Shown here piece after piece: positions 26,133 to 36,339 of a DNA stretch of 64,000 nucleotides. The stretch comes from Streptomyces sp. Root1304 (GTDB lineage: Bacteria; Actinomycetota; Actinomycetes; Streptomycetales; Streptomycetaceae): contig NZ_LMEP01000008.1 of NCBI RefSeq assembly GCF_001426405.1, forward strand, positions 27,649-91,648, in the 5' to 3' direction. Below the pieces are notes generated by a model. The model had not been told where the DNA came from and ran no database searches. It worked only from the letters and a program-made list of their open reading frames with translations. A program made the translations under genes and the position numbers. Within the stretch, counting starts at the first letter, position 1; every line of letters starts with the position of its first letter.

Positions 26133-26663
26133 GTGGTGAGCCAGATGGTTTTCGAACGACGCGGCGGACACCTCCGAGCGGGGGTCCTCGTCCTGATGCT
26201 GGCCCCCGCCCTGGCGAGCTGCTCCGACAACGGCGACAGCGGCACCGGTTCCACCACGACCACCGCCCCGCCCGGGACGGCGAACGTGACGCCCCCCGCC
26301 GACCGGCCCGCCGATCCCGCCGCCGCCCAGGCCGAGATCACCAGGAACTGGACGGCCTTCTTCGACCCGAAGACCCCGGCGGCCGAACGGGTGAAGCTCC
26401 TGGAGGACGGGGAGCGGATGCAGGCGGTCCTCGGCGCCTTCGGCGGCGACAAGAACGCGGCCATGACCTCCGCGAAGGTCACCGGGGTGGAGTTCACCTC
26501 CGCCACCGGGGCGAACGTCACCTACGACCTGCTGGTCGGCGGGAACCCGGCCCTGCCCGGCGCCAAGGGCACCTCCGTCCTGCAGAACGACACCTGGAAG
26601 GTCTCCGTGAAGACCCTGTGCGGCCTGGTCGAGCTGAGCGGTGTCACCGTTCCGGGCTGCTGA
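26133..26663 (+). CDS. Predicted lipoprotein
   Basis: 176 residues. Signal peptide with lipobox LASC at ~30-33, a Ser/Thr-rich linker, then an NTF2-like/low-molecular-weight antigen type domain (EITRNWTAFFDPKTPAAERVKLLEDG ... VTYDLLVGGNPAL ... WKVSVKTLCGLVEL). The GTG at 26133 is used because GGAGGGA lies 6 bases upstream; GTG 26136 is the alternative. Overlaps the following binding protein by 23 bases, so it is co-translated with it and perhaps part of the same transport system. Confidence 0.82.
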   Translation: MVSQMVFERRGGHLRAGVLVLMLAPALASCSDNGDSGTGSTTTTAPPGTANVTPPADRPADPAAAQAEITRNWTAFFDPKTPAAERVKLLEDGERMQAVLGAFGGDKNAAMTSAKVTGVEFTSATGANVTYDLLVGGNPALPGAKGTSVLQNDTWKVSVKTLCGLVELSGVTVPGC

Positions 26664-27933
26664 GGCGGGAGCGGCGCTGCTCCTGGGCCTGCTGCTCCTT
26701 CTCCTCACCGCCTGCGGCAGCCGGCTCCCGGAGCGCGCCTTCGAGACGCGGCCCACCGCCCACCCCTCCGGCGGTGAGCCGCTCCGCATCGGGATCATCA
26801 CCAGCGCCACCAGCCCGGTCGGCGGCGAGGCGTTCACCGGCCCGCGCGACGGAGCCCGCGCCTGGTTCGACGCCCTCAACGCGCGCGGGGGCCTCGACGG
26901 GCGCCGGATCGAGGTCGAGACCTGCGACGACGGCGGCAGCGGCGTCGGCAACAACGCGTGCGTGCACCGGCTCGTCGACGAACGCAAGGTCTTCGCCCTG
27001 GTCGCCACCACCGCCCTCGACTACGCCGGCGCGCCCCTCGTCGCCCGCGCCGGGGTCCCCGACATCGGCGGCCAGCCGCTCACCCCCGCGTACGACACCT
27101 ATCCGCACCTCTACGGGATTTACGGCAGCTCCGCCCCGCGCACCGGGAAGGAACCCGGCTGGGGCGGGGTCCTGTACGGCGGCACCGAGGTCTACCGCTG
27201 GTTCGCCAAGGAGCGGGGCGCCAGGACCGCCGCCGTCGTCTCCTACAACCAGGCCGCGTCCGCCGCGTACGCCCGGCTGGTCACCCGGGGCCTGCGCGCC
27301 GAGGGCTACCGGGTCGTCGAGGAACAGGTGGACTTCGCCCTGCCCAACTTCCGGGCCGTCGCCGCCGACCTGGGCGCCCAGCACGCCGACGTCCTCTTCG
27401 ACGCCATGGACACCCACGGCAACGTCCGCCTCTGCGAGGCCATGGAGTCGCTCGGGGTACGCGTCGACGCCAAGGTGACCAACGTGCAGAACTGGTCCTC
27501 GTCCGTCGCCCGCGACTACGCCCGCGCCCCCGGCTGCCGGGACTCCCTGTGGGCGACCGCGTCCAGCCGGAACCACCAGGACACCGGGAACCCGGAGGTC
27601 CGCGCGTTCCGGACGGCGATGGGGGACCGGCCGCTGTCCCAGTGGCAGCTGGAGGGCTGGGCGGCGGCCATGTGGTTCACCGACGCGGCCCGCTCCTGTC
27701 TCGCCGGGGACGGACTCACACGCGCGTGCGTGGAGCGGTTCATGAACCGGCCGGAGCCGTACACCGCCCGCGGTCTGCTGCTCCCCGTCCGCTTCGAGCA
27801 CCTGGCGCGCCCGCCCGCGACCCGGAACACCTGTCTGTCCGTGGCGCGTTGGCTGGACGGCCGGGGCTGGGTGAGTCAGGGCGAGATGACCCGGAACTGC
27901 GCGACCGTGCCCCAGCTCGGCTACCGGCCGTGA
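26641..27933 (+). CDS. ABC transporter substrate-binding lipoprotein (Leu/Ile/Val-binding type)
   Basis: 430 residues. N-terminal lipobox LLLLLTAC, then a type I periplasmic-binding fold: LRIGIITSATSPVGGEAF, DGARAWFDALNARGGLDGRR (the family's strongest signature), AVVSYNQAASAAYA and an ANF-receptor-like second lobe. It captures a small solute for the divergently encoded Liv-type permease-ATPase fusion 500 bases away. GTG start overlaps the upstream lipoprotein gene. Confidence 0.88.
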   Translation: MSPFRAAEAGAALLLGLLLLLLTACGSRLPERAFETRPTAHPSGGEPLRIGIITSATSPVGGEAFTGPRDGARAWFDALNARGGLDGRRIEVETCDDGGSGVGNNACVHRLVDERKVFALVATTALDYAGAPLVARAGVPDIGGQPLTPAYDTYPHLYGIYGSSAPRTGKEPGWGGVLYGGTEVYRWFAKERGARTAAVVSYNQAASAAYARLVTRGLRAEGYRVVEEQVDFALPNFRAVAADLGAQHADVLFDAMDTHGNVRLCEAMESLGVRVDAKVTNVQNWSSSVARDYARAPGCRDSLWATASSRNHQDTGNPEVRAFRTAMGDRPLSQWQLEGWAAAMWFTDAARSCLAGDGLTRACVERFMNRPEPYTARGLLLPVRFEHLARPPATRNTCLSVARWLDGRGWVSQGEMTRNCATVPQLGYRP

Positions 27934-28047
27934 CCCCCGCCCGCCGCCGCCCGTGACCCCGGCACGGCCACCGCCCGTGAACACCGGCCCGTCACCGGCA
28001 GTACAGTCGGGCGACCGATCAACTGACCGGGGGGAACCGGCAGCGCG

Positions 28048-29322
28048 ATGCGAATTTCCTTTCTGCTCCACAACGGCTACCACTACGGCGGCACGATCCG
28101 GACGACGTTCACCCTCGCCGAGGAACTGGCGGAACGTCACGAGGTCGAGATCGTCTCGGTGTTCCGCCACCGCGACCACCCACTCCTCGGCCTGCCCTCC
28201 GGCGTGGCCCTGCGCCACCTCGTCGACCTGCGCAAGGACAGCCCCGGCTACGACGGCGACCACCCCGACTTCCACCGCCCCGCCGAGGTCTTCCCGCGCG
28301 GCGACGGCCGCTGGAAGCAGTACAGCGCGCTGACCGACGCCCGGATCGGCGAGCACCTGCGCGGCGTGGAGGCCGACGTCCTCGTCGGTACCCGCCCCGG
28401 ACTCAACGTGCACCTCACCCGGCAGGCCCGGCGCGGCCCGGTCCTCGTCGGCCAGGAACACCTGATCCTGGACGGCCACAGCTACCGGCTGCGCCGGGAC
28501 ATCGGCCACGAGTACGCGCTCCTCGACGCCGTCACCACGGTCACCGAGGCGGACGCGCGCGCGTACCGGAAGCTCGGGCTGCCCGGCGTACGGATCGAGG
28601 GCGTGCCCAACAGCGTGCCCGCGCCCTCCGTGCCGCCCGCCGACCCCGCGGCGAAGACCGTCGTCGCGGCCGGCCGGCTGACCCGCGTCAAGCGGTACGA
28701 CGTGCTGATCGACGCCTTCGCCGAGATCGCCGCCGACCACCCCGACTGGAAGCTGCGGATCTACGGCACCGGGGACGCCGTCCAGGACCTCAAGGGGCCG
28801 CTGACCCGGCAGATCAAGGACCGGGGCCTGGGCGAGCAGGTCTTCCTCATGGGCTCGGTGACCCCGCTCGAACCCGAGCTGGTGAAGGGCTCGGTCGCCG
28901 CCGTGACCTCGCAGCGCGAGTCCTTCGGCATGACGATCGTCGAGGCGATGCGCTGCGGCCTCCCCGTCGTCTCCACCGACTGCCCGTACGGGCCGGGCGA
29001 GATCATCGAGGACGGGGTCGACGGGTTCCTGGTGCCGGTCGACGACGTGGCCGGCTTCGCGCGGGCGCTGCGCCGGCTCGTCGAGGACGAGGAACTGCGC
29101 GCCAAGACCGCGCGGGCCGCGCGCGACGCCTCCGAGCGCTTCGACCCGGCCAGGATCGCCGCCCGGCACGAGGCCCTGTGGGCGGAGCTCGTCGAGCGGG
29201 GCGCGAGCCGGCGCAGCCACTCGGCGGGCCGGACGGCGGTCCACCGCGGGACCGGCCGGGCCGTCGACGCGGTCTACACCCTGAAGGCGAAGGTCGGCCG
29301 ACTGGTGCGGCGCTTCCGCTGA
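28048..29322 (+). CDS. Glycosyltransferase family 4 protein
   Basis: 424 residues. GT-B fold retaining glycosyltransferase: N-terminal LHNGYHYGGTIRTTFTLAEEL acceptor loop, then the GT4 donor domain with TVVAAGRLTRVKRYDVLIDAF, WKLRIYGTG and the Glu-x7-Glu motif in SFGMTIVEAMRCGLPVVSTD. A basic C-terminal tail (KVGRLVRRFR) may bring it to the membrane. Isolated from other polymer genes, so the product (teichoic-acid-like, glycolipid) is unknown. Confidence 0.9.
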   Translation: MRISFLLHNGYHYGGTIRTTFTLAEELAERHEVEIVSVFRHRDHPLLGLPSGVALRHLVDLRKDSPGYDGDHPDFHRPAEVFPRGDGRWKQYSALTDARIGEHLRGVEADVLVGTRPGLNVHLTRQARRGPVLVGQEHLILDGHSYRLRRDIGHEYALLDAVTTVTEADARAYRKLGLPGVRIEGVPNSVPAPSVPPADPAAKTVVAAGRLTRVKRYDVLIDAFAEIAADHPDWKLRIYGTGDAVQDLKGPLTRQIKDRGLGEQVFLMGSVTPLEPELVKGSVAAVTSQRESFGMTIVEAMRCGLPVVSTDCPYGPGEIIEDGVDGFLVPVDDVAGFARALRRLVEDEELRAKTARAARDASERFDPARIAARHEALWAELVERGASRRSHSAGRTAVHRGTGRAVDAVYTLKAKVGRLVRRFR

Positions 29323-29446
29323 CGGGACCGGGACCGGGACGGGGACGGCACCCGCATCGGGGCCGGCGCCCGTGGCGTCGAGACCGTCGCGCCCATCCGC
29401 TCATCGAGGACAGAAGTCGTCCGCGAGGGCTGGCAGACTCGGCGCC

Positions 29447-30433
29447 ATGTTGGAGACCTCAGCACGGCTCTTGCGTCTGCTCTCGCTGCTCCAGGCCCAC
29501 CGCGAGTGGTCCGGCGCCGCCCTCGCCGACCGGCTCGGGGTCACGCCCCGCACCGTCCGGCGGGACGTCGACCGGCTGCGGGAGCTCGGCTACCCGGTCA
29601 ACGCCAGCCCCGGCACCGGCGGCGGATACCAGCTGGGCGCCGGGGCCGAACTGCCCCCGCTGCTCCTCGACGACGAGGAGGCCGTGGCCGTCGCCGTCGG
29701 CCTGCGCGCCGCCGCCGGGCAGGGCGTCGAGGGCATCGGCGAGAGTTCCGTACGGGCCCTGGCCAAGCTGGAGCAGGTCCTGCCGGGGCGGCTGCGGCGC
29801 CGGGTGAGCGCCCTCAACGCCTTCACCGTGCCGATGCTGCGCACCCCGCGCGAGACGATCGACCCGGCCGTGCTCACCGAACTCGCCCATGCCTGCCGGG
29901 ACGCCGAGCGACTGCGGTTCGAGTACCGCGACCACGGCGGGACGGCCACCCGCAGGACCGTCGAACCGCACCGCCTGGTGTGCAGCGAGCGCCGCTGGTA
30001 CCTGGTCGCCTGGGACGTGGACCGGGCGGACTGGCGTACCTTCCGGGCCGACCGGATCGTGCCGACGCCGCCGCACGGACCCCGCTTCCCGCCCCGCGAA
30101 CCGCCCGCCGACGACCTGGCCGCCTATGTGTCGAAGGGGGTGTCCGGCCGCGCCTACGCGGCGGAGGCGACGGTCCGGCTCTTCGTCCCGCTCGCCGAGG
30201 CGGCGGCTGTCGTGGGCCCCCTGGACGGGGTCCTGACGGCGGACGGCGAGGACGCCTGTCTGCTGCGGACGGGGGCGCCCGGCCTCGACGCGATGGTGTT
30301 CCACGTGGCGTTCATGGGCTTCGACTTCGAGGTGCTCGACCCGCCGCAGCTCGCGGACGCGGTCCGGGCGCTCAGGGACCGTCTGTCCCGGGCCCTCGAC
30401 CGGCCGGGCGGCGCTCCGGCGGCGGGCTCGTGA
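29447..30433 (+). CDS. WYL-domain transcriptional regulator
   Basis: 328 residues. N-terminal winged HTH ([44 protein letters not shown]) and a central WYL ligand domain with the naming motif in [19 protein letters not shown], followed by the WCX dimerisation region. The start is ATG 29447, where homology begins. Its 3' end overlaps the convergent ctaD by 62 bases, so the two transcripts are antisense to each other at their ends. Confidence 0.92.
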   Translation: MLETSARLLRLLSLLQAHREWSGAALADRLGVTPRTVRRDVDRLRELGYPVNASPGTGGGYQLGAGAELPPLLLDDEEAVAVAVGLRAAAGQGVEGIGESSVRALAKLEQVLPGRLRRRVSALNAFTVPMLRTPRETIDPAVLTELAHACRDAERLRFEYRDHGGTATRRTVEPHRLVCSERRWYLVAWDVDRADWRTFRADRIVPTPPHGPRFPPREPPADDLAAYVSKGVSGRAYAAEATVRLFVPLAEAAAVVGPLDGVLTADGEDACLLRTGAPGLDAMVFHVAFMGFDFEVLDPPQLADAVRALRDRLSRALDRPGGAPAAGS

Positions 30434-32084
30434 TCCGCATCCGCTCGTAGGCCGCGAACTCCGGGTGGTGCAGGTCGAAGGCGGGGGCCTCGGAGCGGAT
30501 GCGGGGCACGGAGGCGAAGTTGTGCCGGGGCGGCGGGCAGGAGGTCGCCCACTCCAGGGAGCGGCCGAAGCCCCAGGGGTCGTCGACGTCGACCTTCGTC
30601 CCGTACCGCCAGGTCCGCCACACGTTGTAGAGGAACGGCAGGGTGGAGCTGCCGAGCAGGAAGGCGCCGATGGTGGACACGGTGTTGAGGGCGGTGAAGC
30701 CGTCGGCCCGCAGGTAGTCCGCGTACCGCCGGGGCATGCCCTCGGCGCCGAGCCAGTGCTGCACCAGGAAGGTCAGGTGGAAGCCGACGAACAGGGTCCA
30801 GAAGTGGATCTTCCCGAGCCGTTCGTCGAGCATCCGGCCGGTGAACTTGGGCCACCAGAAGTAGAAGCCGGCGAAGGTCGCGAAGACGACCGTGCCGAAG
30901 ACCGTGTAGTGGAAGTGGGCGACCACGAAGTACGAGTCGGTGACCTGGAAGTCCATCGGCGGGGACGCGAGGATCACCCCGGTGAGTCCGCCGAAGAGGA
31001 AGGACACCAGGAAGCCGACGGACCAGAGCATCGGGGTCTCGAAGGAGAGCGAGCCCCGCAGCATCGTGCCGGTCCAGTTGAAGAACTTCACCCCGGTGGG
31101 CACCGCGATGAGGAACGAGAGCAGCGAGAAGAACGGCAGCAGCACCGCCCCCGTCGCGAACATGTGGTGGGCCCAGACGACCACCGAGAGGCCGGTGATC
31201 GCCATCGTCGCGGCGATCAGCGTCGTGTACCCGAAGATCGGCTTCCGGGCGAAGACGGGGATGATCTCGCTGACGATGCCGAAGAACGGCAGCGCGATGA
31301 TGTAGACCTCGGGGTGCCCGAAGAACCAGAAGAGGTGCTGCCAGAGCAGCGCGCCGCCGTTCTCGGGATGGAAGACCACGGAGCCCAGGCGCCGGTCCGA
31401 CTCCAGGACGAGCAGCGCGGCGGCGAGGACCGGGAAGGCCATCAGGACCAGGATCGCGGTGAAGAGCACGTTCCAGGTGAAGATCGGCATGCGGAACATG
31501 GTCATGCCGGGCGCCCGCATCCCGATGATCGTCGCCAGGAAGTTCACCGAGGTGAGGATCGTGCCGAAGCCCGAGAGCGCCAGGCCCATGATCCACAGGT
31601 CGGCGCCGATGCCGGGGGTGCGCTCCAGGCCGTTGAGGGGCGCGTACGCGGTCCAGCCGAAGGCCGGCGGCCCGCTGGGCACCAGGAGCGAGCCGAGCAC
31701 GATCAGGCCGCCGAAGAGGAACAGCCAGTACGAGAACATGTTGAGCCGCGGGAAGGCCACGTCGGGCGAGCCGATCTGGAGCGGCACCAGCTCGTTGGCG
31801 AAGCCGGCGAACGTGGGCGTCGCGAAGAGCAGCAGCATGATCGTGCCGTGCAGGGTGAAGGCCTGGTTGAACTCCTGGTTCGTGACCAGCTGGAGCCCCG
31901 GGCGGGCCAGCTCCGCCCGCATCAGCATGGCCATGACCCCGGCCACCAGGAAGAAGAGGAACGAGGTCACCAGATAGAGGTGGCCGATCTTCTTGTGGTC
32001 GGTGGTGGTGAGCCAGTCGATCAGTACGCGCCCGTGCCGCTCCGGGGTCGATTCGACGGCTGCGGTCACTGTCCCGTTGCCCAT
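30372..32084 (-). CDS. ctaD: Cytochrome c oxidase subunit I (stand-alone copy)
   Basis: 570 residues, 12 membrane segments. Contains all redox ligands: [11 protein letters not shown] (heme a His), [19 protein letters not shown] (CuB His and cross-linked Tyr), WAHHMFATG (CuB His pair) and [11 protein letters not shown] (heme a/a3 His). Terminal oxidase reducing O2 to water. No ctaC, ctaE or ctaF is adjacent, so this is an extra subunit I outside the main cta operon. ATG 32084 is chosen for GGAGG 6 bases upstream; an ATG at 32147 lacks a ribosome site. Confidence 0.95.
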   Translation of the reverse strand: MGNGTVTAAVESTPERHGRVLIDWLTTTDHKKIGHLYLVTSFLFFLVAGVMAMLMRAELARPGLQLVTNQEFNQAFTLHGTIMLLLFATPTFAGFANELVPLQIGSPDVAFPRLNMFSYWLFLFGGLIVLGSLLVPSGPPAFGWTAYAPLNGLERTPGIGADLWIMGLALSGFGTILTSVNFLATIIGMRAPGMTMFRMPIFTWNVLFTAILVLMAFPVLAAALLVLESDRRLGSVVFHPENGGALLWQHLFWFFGHPEVYIIALPFFGIVSEIIPVFARKPIFGYTTLIAATMAITGLSVVVWAHHMFATGAVLLPFFSLLSFLIAVPTGVKFFNWTGTMLRGSLSFETPMLWSVGFLVSFLFGGLTGVILASPPMDFQVTDSYFVVAHFHYTVFGTVVFATFAGFYFWWPKFTGRMLDERLGKIHFWTLFVGFHLTFLVQHWLGAEGMPRRYADYLRADGFTALNTVSTIGAFLLGSSTLPFLYNVWRTWRYGTKVDVDDPWGFGRSLEWATSCPPPRHNFASVPRIRSEAPAFDLHHPEFAAYERMRITSPPPERRPAGRGPGTDGP

Positions 32085-32392
32085 CGCTGCCTCCGCCTCG
32101 CCGTCGACCCGGCTCCGCGTCTCCGGGCGTTCGGCAAGCGTAAGCATTGTGTAAGGGAAGAGTGAGCGGCTCGCACGCGCGTCGCCGACACAATTCGGGA
32201 CGGGGCTGCGGGAAGCGGGAATTACGCGCGTTCAATCACGCCTTCCGGGCCGTTCGTGCGAACTGATGGGCGGCCTTCGGAATTACCGGAGAAACGGCCG
32301 GAAACGGGCCCTCCGAGTAACCGCCGCCGTGTCGAACACATGTCGAGAACTTGTGACACAAGCGTGACCGCCGGGGGACTAACGTGAGGCAC

Positions 32393-32608
32393 ATGGCACC
32401 CACATCGCGCACTCCCCAGCCGCCCCGCGACGCCCCCGAGTCCTATGTGGGCCTCGACGCGGAAGGCGCCGAGCAGCTCGCCAGGACGCGCGGCTGGAGC
32501 ACCGTCAGGTCCCTGCCGCCCGGCTCGATCATCACCATGGAGTACCTCCAGGGACGCCTCAACTTCGAGGTCGAGGGCGGCACCGTCACCCGCTGCTGGG
32601 TCGGCTGA
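32393..32608 (+). CDS. I78-type peptidase inhibitor family protein
   Basis: 71 residues. Matches the inhibitor I78 family: GLDAEGAEQLARTRGWSTVR, then LPPGSIITMEYLQGRLNF and a terminal VTRCWVG. Such proteins bind serine peptidases with a short C-terminal strand. No signal peptide, so it acts in the cytoplasm if an inhibitor at all. There is no Shine-Dalgarno, but TAACGT (32380-32385) lies 7 bases before the ATG, so a leaderless mRNA is plausible. No clear -35 was found. Confidence 0.82.
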   Translation: MAPTSRTPQPPRDAPESYVGLDAEGAEQLARTRGWSTVRSLPPGSIITMEYLQGRLNFEVEGGTVTRCWVG

Positions 32609-32672
32609 CCGGCCGGACGCACGCGGCCGGAAGGCCGTGCGCCGCGCATGCGGACATCCGTACGCGCGCATG

Positions 32673-32710
32673 CGGAAGGGCCCCGGCCGATGACGGCCGG
32701 GGCCCTTCCG
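32673..32710. terminator. Bidirectional hairpin terminator
   Basis: Perfect 16-bp stem (32673-32688 with 32695-32710), 6-base loop, between the I78 gene and the convergent PAP2 gene. Confidence 0.85.
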
Positions 32711-32723
32711 TGCAGCTGGGTGG

Positions 32724-33608
32724 TCAGCCCCGGGTCACCGGGGCGCGGCGCCCGCCGGCCACCCCCACGGGCTCCCGGACGGGCTCCTCCGACCCCGGCG
32801 GACGCGGCGGGAAGAACCCGGGGCGCGGACCGCCGGAGGCGACCGGCAGCGAGGGCACCAGACGGCGACGGTCCCGCAGCCGCTCCCTGATCCGGTCGCG
32901 CGCGGCGAGGATCCACGACTCGGCCACGGCGAGGACCGGCTCGCACCAGGGCAGCGCCAGCAGGACGAGCAGCCCGGCCGCCCAGCCGAGCAGCACGTCG
33001 CTCAGCCAGTGCGTGCCCAGATAGACGGTGGTGAGGCCGACGCCGAGCGCGACCACGGCCGAGAGCGCCGACAGATAGCGCCTGGCCCTCGGGGTGGTCG
33101 CCAGATAGGCGAGGATGCCCCAGGTCACGACCGCGTTGGCGGTGTGACCCGAGGGGAATATGTCGCCGCCGGCGAACAGCTCGGCGGAGCCGACCTGGGT
33201 CGCGTAGTGGGGGCCGAGGCGGCCGAGGCCGAGCTTGACCGCGCCGACCGAGACGTTGAGCAGCAGGAGGGCGGCACCGAGGCAGAGCAGGGGCCGCAGG
33301 GTGTGCTGGCGCCAGGAGCGCCAGCCCAGCCAGGCGGCCACCATGACGGCCGTGGGCCCGCGCTGGCCGAGGACGACGTAGTAGTCGAGGAAACCGTGGA
33401 TCTCCGGCCACTGCTGGTAGGGCCGGAAGAGCATGATCTTCCAGTCGAGGGTCACCAGCCACGTCGACAGCAGAACGGCGACGACCATGGCGAGATAGAA
33501 CGCCGACGTCCCGCCGAAGAGGGCGAGACGCGTGCGGGTCATCCGCGGGACCTCTATCTTCGGCGGTTCCGGCTCCCGGTCCAGCCGGGCAAAGATGTCG
33601 GTACGCAC
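32724..33608 (-). CDS. PAP2-family membrane phosphatase
   Basis: 294 residues, six membrane spans. Active-site motifs of the PAP2/undecaprenyl-diphosphatase superfamily are present: KLGLGRLGP (KxxxxxxRP-like), FPSGHTANAV (PSGH) and TVYLGTHWLSDVLLG (catalytic His then Asp). Dephosphorylates a lipid phosphate at the outer membrane face. A GTG at 33608 gives the conserved N-terminus RTDIFARLDREPEPP; an ATG at 33542 with a good GAGG site is the alternative. The last ~45 residues are Pro/Arg-rich. Confidence 0.85.
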   Translation of the reverse strand: MRTDIFARLDREPEPPKIEVPRMTRTRLALFGGTSAFYLAMVVAVLLSTWLVTLDWKIMLFRPYQQWPEIHGFLDYYVVLGQRGPTAVMVAAWLGWRSWRQHTLRPLLCLGAALLLLNVSVGAVKLGLGRLGPHYATQVGSAELFAGGDIFPSGHTANAVVTWGILAYLATTPRARRYLSALSAVVALGVGLTTVYLGTHWLSDVLLGWAAGLLVLLALPWCEPVLAVAESWILAARDRIRERLRDRRRLVPSLPVASGGPRPGFFPPRPPGSEEPVREPVGVAGGRRAPVTRG

Positions 33609-34013
33609 CCAATCGACGTTACAGGGAGTGAGAAGCCGACCCGGTCGATCCGGTCCCTTCGTGATGTTGATGTGATGTGGAGTGGGTCTCAGTGGCCTCC
33701 CTATTACCGGCGTCCGTCGGGAAATCCGATGACCTTCCGCCCTATTGTCGCGAAGCTCATTCCGGAAGAGTGTTTGAACGCGAGGGAATAGCTTCAGACG
33801 CATGTCCGTACGGAATTCCATGCGACGCGCGGCCCGCCCCGAGTGGCGTACGCCACACCGCGAGGCCCGCCGGGGTGAGAGCTGCACCACGCGCTCGACG
33901 CTTGAACTCGCGTACGCTGACGGCTCACTCACCCTTCGATGCCGGGCCGCCCCAGGGCCATAACCCCTGGTCGGGGCCTGCCGGGGGCGAGAGCTTCACT
34001 GGGAGGTACGTAC
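33609..34013. other. Intergenic region between divergent PAP2 and MFS genes
   Basis: 405 bases with visibly lower GC in its first half than the flanking genes. No RNA gene, repeat or convincing small gene was recognised. It must hold both promoters; GGGAGG at 34001-34006 is the MFS ribosome site. Confidence 0.5.
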
Positions 34014-35861
34014 ATGTCGCGGACGAACACGGCCCCAGCACGACCGCCCGCCGCCACCGGCGACGGAGCCAACCGCTGGGTCGTCCTCGTCGTCCTCTGC
34101 GTCAGCCTTCTCCTGGTCGCCCTCGACGCGACCATCCTCCACGTCGCCGTCCCCTCGCTCACCGAGGACCTGCGCCCCAGCTCCACCGCGCTGCTCTGGA
34201 TCGTCGACGCCTACCCCCTGGTCTGCGCGTCGCTGCTGATCCTCTTCGGCACCCTCGGCGACCGGGTCGGCAGACGACGGGTCCTCCTCCTCGGCTACGG
34301 GCTGTTCGGCATCGCCTCGGCGGTCGCCGCGCTCGCCACCGAACCCTCGGTCCTCATCGCGGCCCGCGCGCTGCTCGGCGTCGGCGGCGCCATGATCATG
34401 CCCGCCACGCTCTCCATCCTCCGGGCGGTCTTCCCCGACCGCAGGGAGCGCGCCACCGCGATCGGCGTCTGGACCGCCACCGCCGCGATCGGGGCCGCCA
34501 CCGGACCGGTGCTCGGCGGCTTCCTCGTCGAGAACTACTGGTGGGGCTCCGTCTTCCTCATCAACATCCCGCTGATGGCGCTGATCCTGCCGCTCGGCCG
34601 CCGGCTCCTCCCCGAATCCCGGGGCGCCGCCGACGGCCCCTGGGACGTCCTCGGCGCGCTCATGGCCGCCGCCGGCGTGCTCGGCTGCGTCCTCGGCGTC
34701 AAGCGCGCCGGGGCCGGCGACCCGCTGCTCGCCCTCCCCACCGCCGGACCGCTGCTCGTCGGCGCCGCGCTCCTCGTCCTCTTCGTACGGCGGCAGAAGC
34801 GGCGCCCGCACCCGCTGATCGACATGGGGCTCTTCTCCCGGGCCGCCTTCACCACCTCGGTCGGCTGCATCGTCATCGGCATGCTCGCCCTGGTCGGCCT
34901 GGAGCTCATCGCCGTCCAGTACCTCCAGCTGGTCCTCGGCCTCAGCCCCCTGGAGACCGGGCTGCGGCTGCTCCCGCTCACCTTCGCCGCGATGGCCGCC
35001 GGCGCCACCGGCTCGTACACCCTGCGCCGGATCGGACCCCGGCGGATGGTCGGCTGGGGCTTCGTCCTCACCGCCGCCGCCGTGCTGCTCCTCGTCCTCA
35101 TGGGGGAGCACGACCGGCCGATGCTGCTCACGGTGGGCTTCGTGCTGCTCGGCTTCGGCCTGCAGACCACGCTCTTCTCGGCGTACGAGTCGATGCTCAG
35201 CGAGGCGCCGGCGCGGAGCGCGGGCGGCGCGGCGGCGATCGGCGAGACCTCCTACCAGCTGGGCGCGGGCATGGGCATCGCGCTGCTCGGCAGTGTGATG
35301 AACGCGGCGTACGCGCCCGGGCTCGCCTCGGTCCCCGGAGTGCCCGCCGAGGCGAGCCGGGCCGCCGCGAACTCGCTGGGCGAGGCGTATCAGGTCGCCG
35401 GGCAGCTCGGCGGCACGGCGGGCGAAGCCCTGCACCAGGCCGCCCGGCACTCCTTCGTGAACGGGCTGCACATCACGCTCTGCGTGAGCGCGGGGCTGCT
35501 GCTCCTCGGCGCGGTGATGGCCCGGCGGCTGCCCCGGGTGATGGAGTGCCCGGCGGCGGACCCGGACGAGGCGGTGACCGTCGGGACCGCTGAGGCGGCG
35601 GAGACGGCAGGGGCGCCGGGGGCGAGCGCGGCGGCAGAGATGCCGGAGACCGCGGGAGCGCCAGGGACCGCGGGGACGGCCGGGGCGCCGGGAAAGGTGT
35701 CCGCCGGGATCTCCGGACACCTGGTGTCCGTGGAGCCGGCCGAGCCGCGGCTGTCCGCGGAGGCCTCCGGGCACCGGGTGCCCGTGGAGTCCGCCGAGCC
35801 GCGGGTGCCCGCGACCCGGGAAGCGATCGAGTCCGCCGGCTCGGGGCGTCCGGCGCACTGA
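34014..35861 (+). CDS. DHA2-family MFS multidrug efflux transporter
   Basis: 615 residues. About 14 hydrophobic segments as in EmrB/QacA/SmvA drug-proton antiporters: VALDATILHVAVPSLTEDL (DHA2 motif D1), GDRVGRRRVL (motif A), GAATGPVLGG (motif C). Exports toxic compounds using the proton gradient. The last ~110 residues form an unusual Ala/Pro/Glu-rich tail with a degenerate repeat (SGHLVSVEPAEPRLSAEASG / HRVPVESAEPRV), not part of the transporter fold. No regulator gene is adjacent. Confidence 0.92.
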   Translation: MSRTNTAPARPPAATGDGANRWVVLVVLCVSLLLVALDATILHVAVPSLTEDLRPSSTALLWIVDAYPLVCASLLILFGTLGDRVGRRRVLLLGYGLFGIASAVAALATEPSVLIAARALLGVGGAMIMPATLSILRAVFPDRRERATAIGVWTATAAIGAATGPVLGGFLVENYWWGSVFLINIPLMALILPLGRRLLPESRGAADGPWDVLGALMAAAGVLGCVLGVKRAGAGDPLLALPTAGPLLVGAALLVLFVRRQKRRPHPLIDMGLFSRAAFTTSVGCIVIGMLALVGLELIAVQYLQLVLGLSPLETGLRLLPLTFAAMAAGATGSYTLRRIGPRRMVGWGFVLTAAAVLLLVLMGEHDRPMLLTVGFVLLGFGLQTTLFSAYESMLSEAPARSAGGAAAIGETSYQLGAGMGIALLGSVMNAAYAPGLASVPGVPAEASRAAANSLGEAYQVAGQLGGTAGEALHQAARHSFVNGLHITLCVSAGLLLLGAVMARRLPRVMECPAADPDEAVTVGTAEAAETAGAPGASAAAEMPETAGAPGTAGTAGAPGKVSAGISGHLVSVEPAEPRLSAEASGHRVPVESAEPRVPATREAIESAGSGRPAH

Positions 35862-35904
35862 CCCGATCCCTCGGGCGGTGCCCCGGCCGGGCCGGCGGAC
35901 CCGC

Positions 35905-36339
35905 TCAGCTCTGGTTGAAGAAGCCGTCCTGCCGGCGGCGTCCCGTCTCGCCCGTGACGATCTGGGTGTCGGCCGGGGTCAGCAGGAAGACCCGCGTCGC
36001 CACGCGCTCGATCGAACCGCGCAGGCCGAAGGCGAGACCGGCGGCGAAGTCGACCACGCGCTTGGCGTCGTTCGCCTCCATCGCGGTCAGGTTCACGATC
36101 ACCGGGACGCCGTCCCGGAAGAGCTCGCCGATGCCGCGGGCGTCCCGGAAGCCGTCCGGGGAGACGGTGGCGATCCGGCGGCCCCGCTCCTCGGCGGTGT
36201 CCGTGGCCACCCGGACCCGGGGGTCCGTCACCCAGGCGTCGCCGCCCTCGGCACCGTCGGCGTACTCGTCGTCGTAGTAACGCTCGTCGTTGTCCTCGAC
36301 GAGTCCCAGCCAGGCACTGGCCTTGCGCACCGATCCCAT
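35905..36339 (-). CDS. sflA: SepF-like cell-division protein (SflA)
   Basis: 144 residues. N-terminal amphipathic start [18 protein letters not shown] (membrane-binding in SepF), an acidic linker ([11 protein letters not shown]), then the SepF core [46 protein letters not shown]. Streptomyces has three SepF proteins; this one is not beside ftsZ, and its position with dnaE2 and ald in the same region matches sflA as I recall it (SCO1749). SflA/SflB limit ectopic branching in hyphae through FtsZ/SepF interplay. AAAGGAGG precedes the ATG. Confidence 0.88.
   Translation of the reverse strand: MGSVRKASAWLGLVEDNDERYYDDEYADGAEGGDAWVTDPRVRVATDTAEERGRRIATVSPDGFRDARGIGELFRDGVPVIVNLTAMEANDAKRVVDFAAGLAFGLRGSIERVATRVFLLTPADTQIVTGETGRRRQDGFFNQS

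Noticed and set aside
32084..32147. Longer N-terminus of CtaD from the ATG at 32147
   Set aside because: No ribosome site there; GGAGG 6 bases before ATG 32084 is better.
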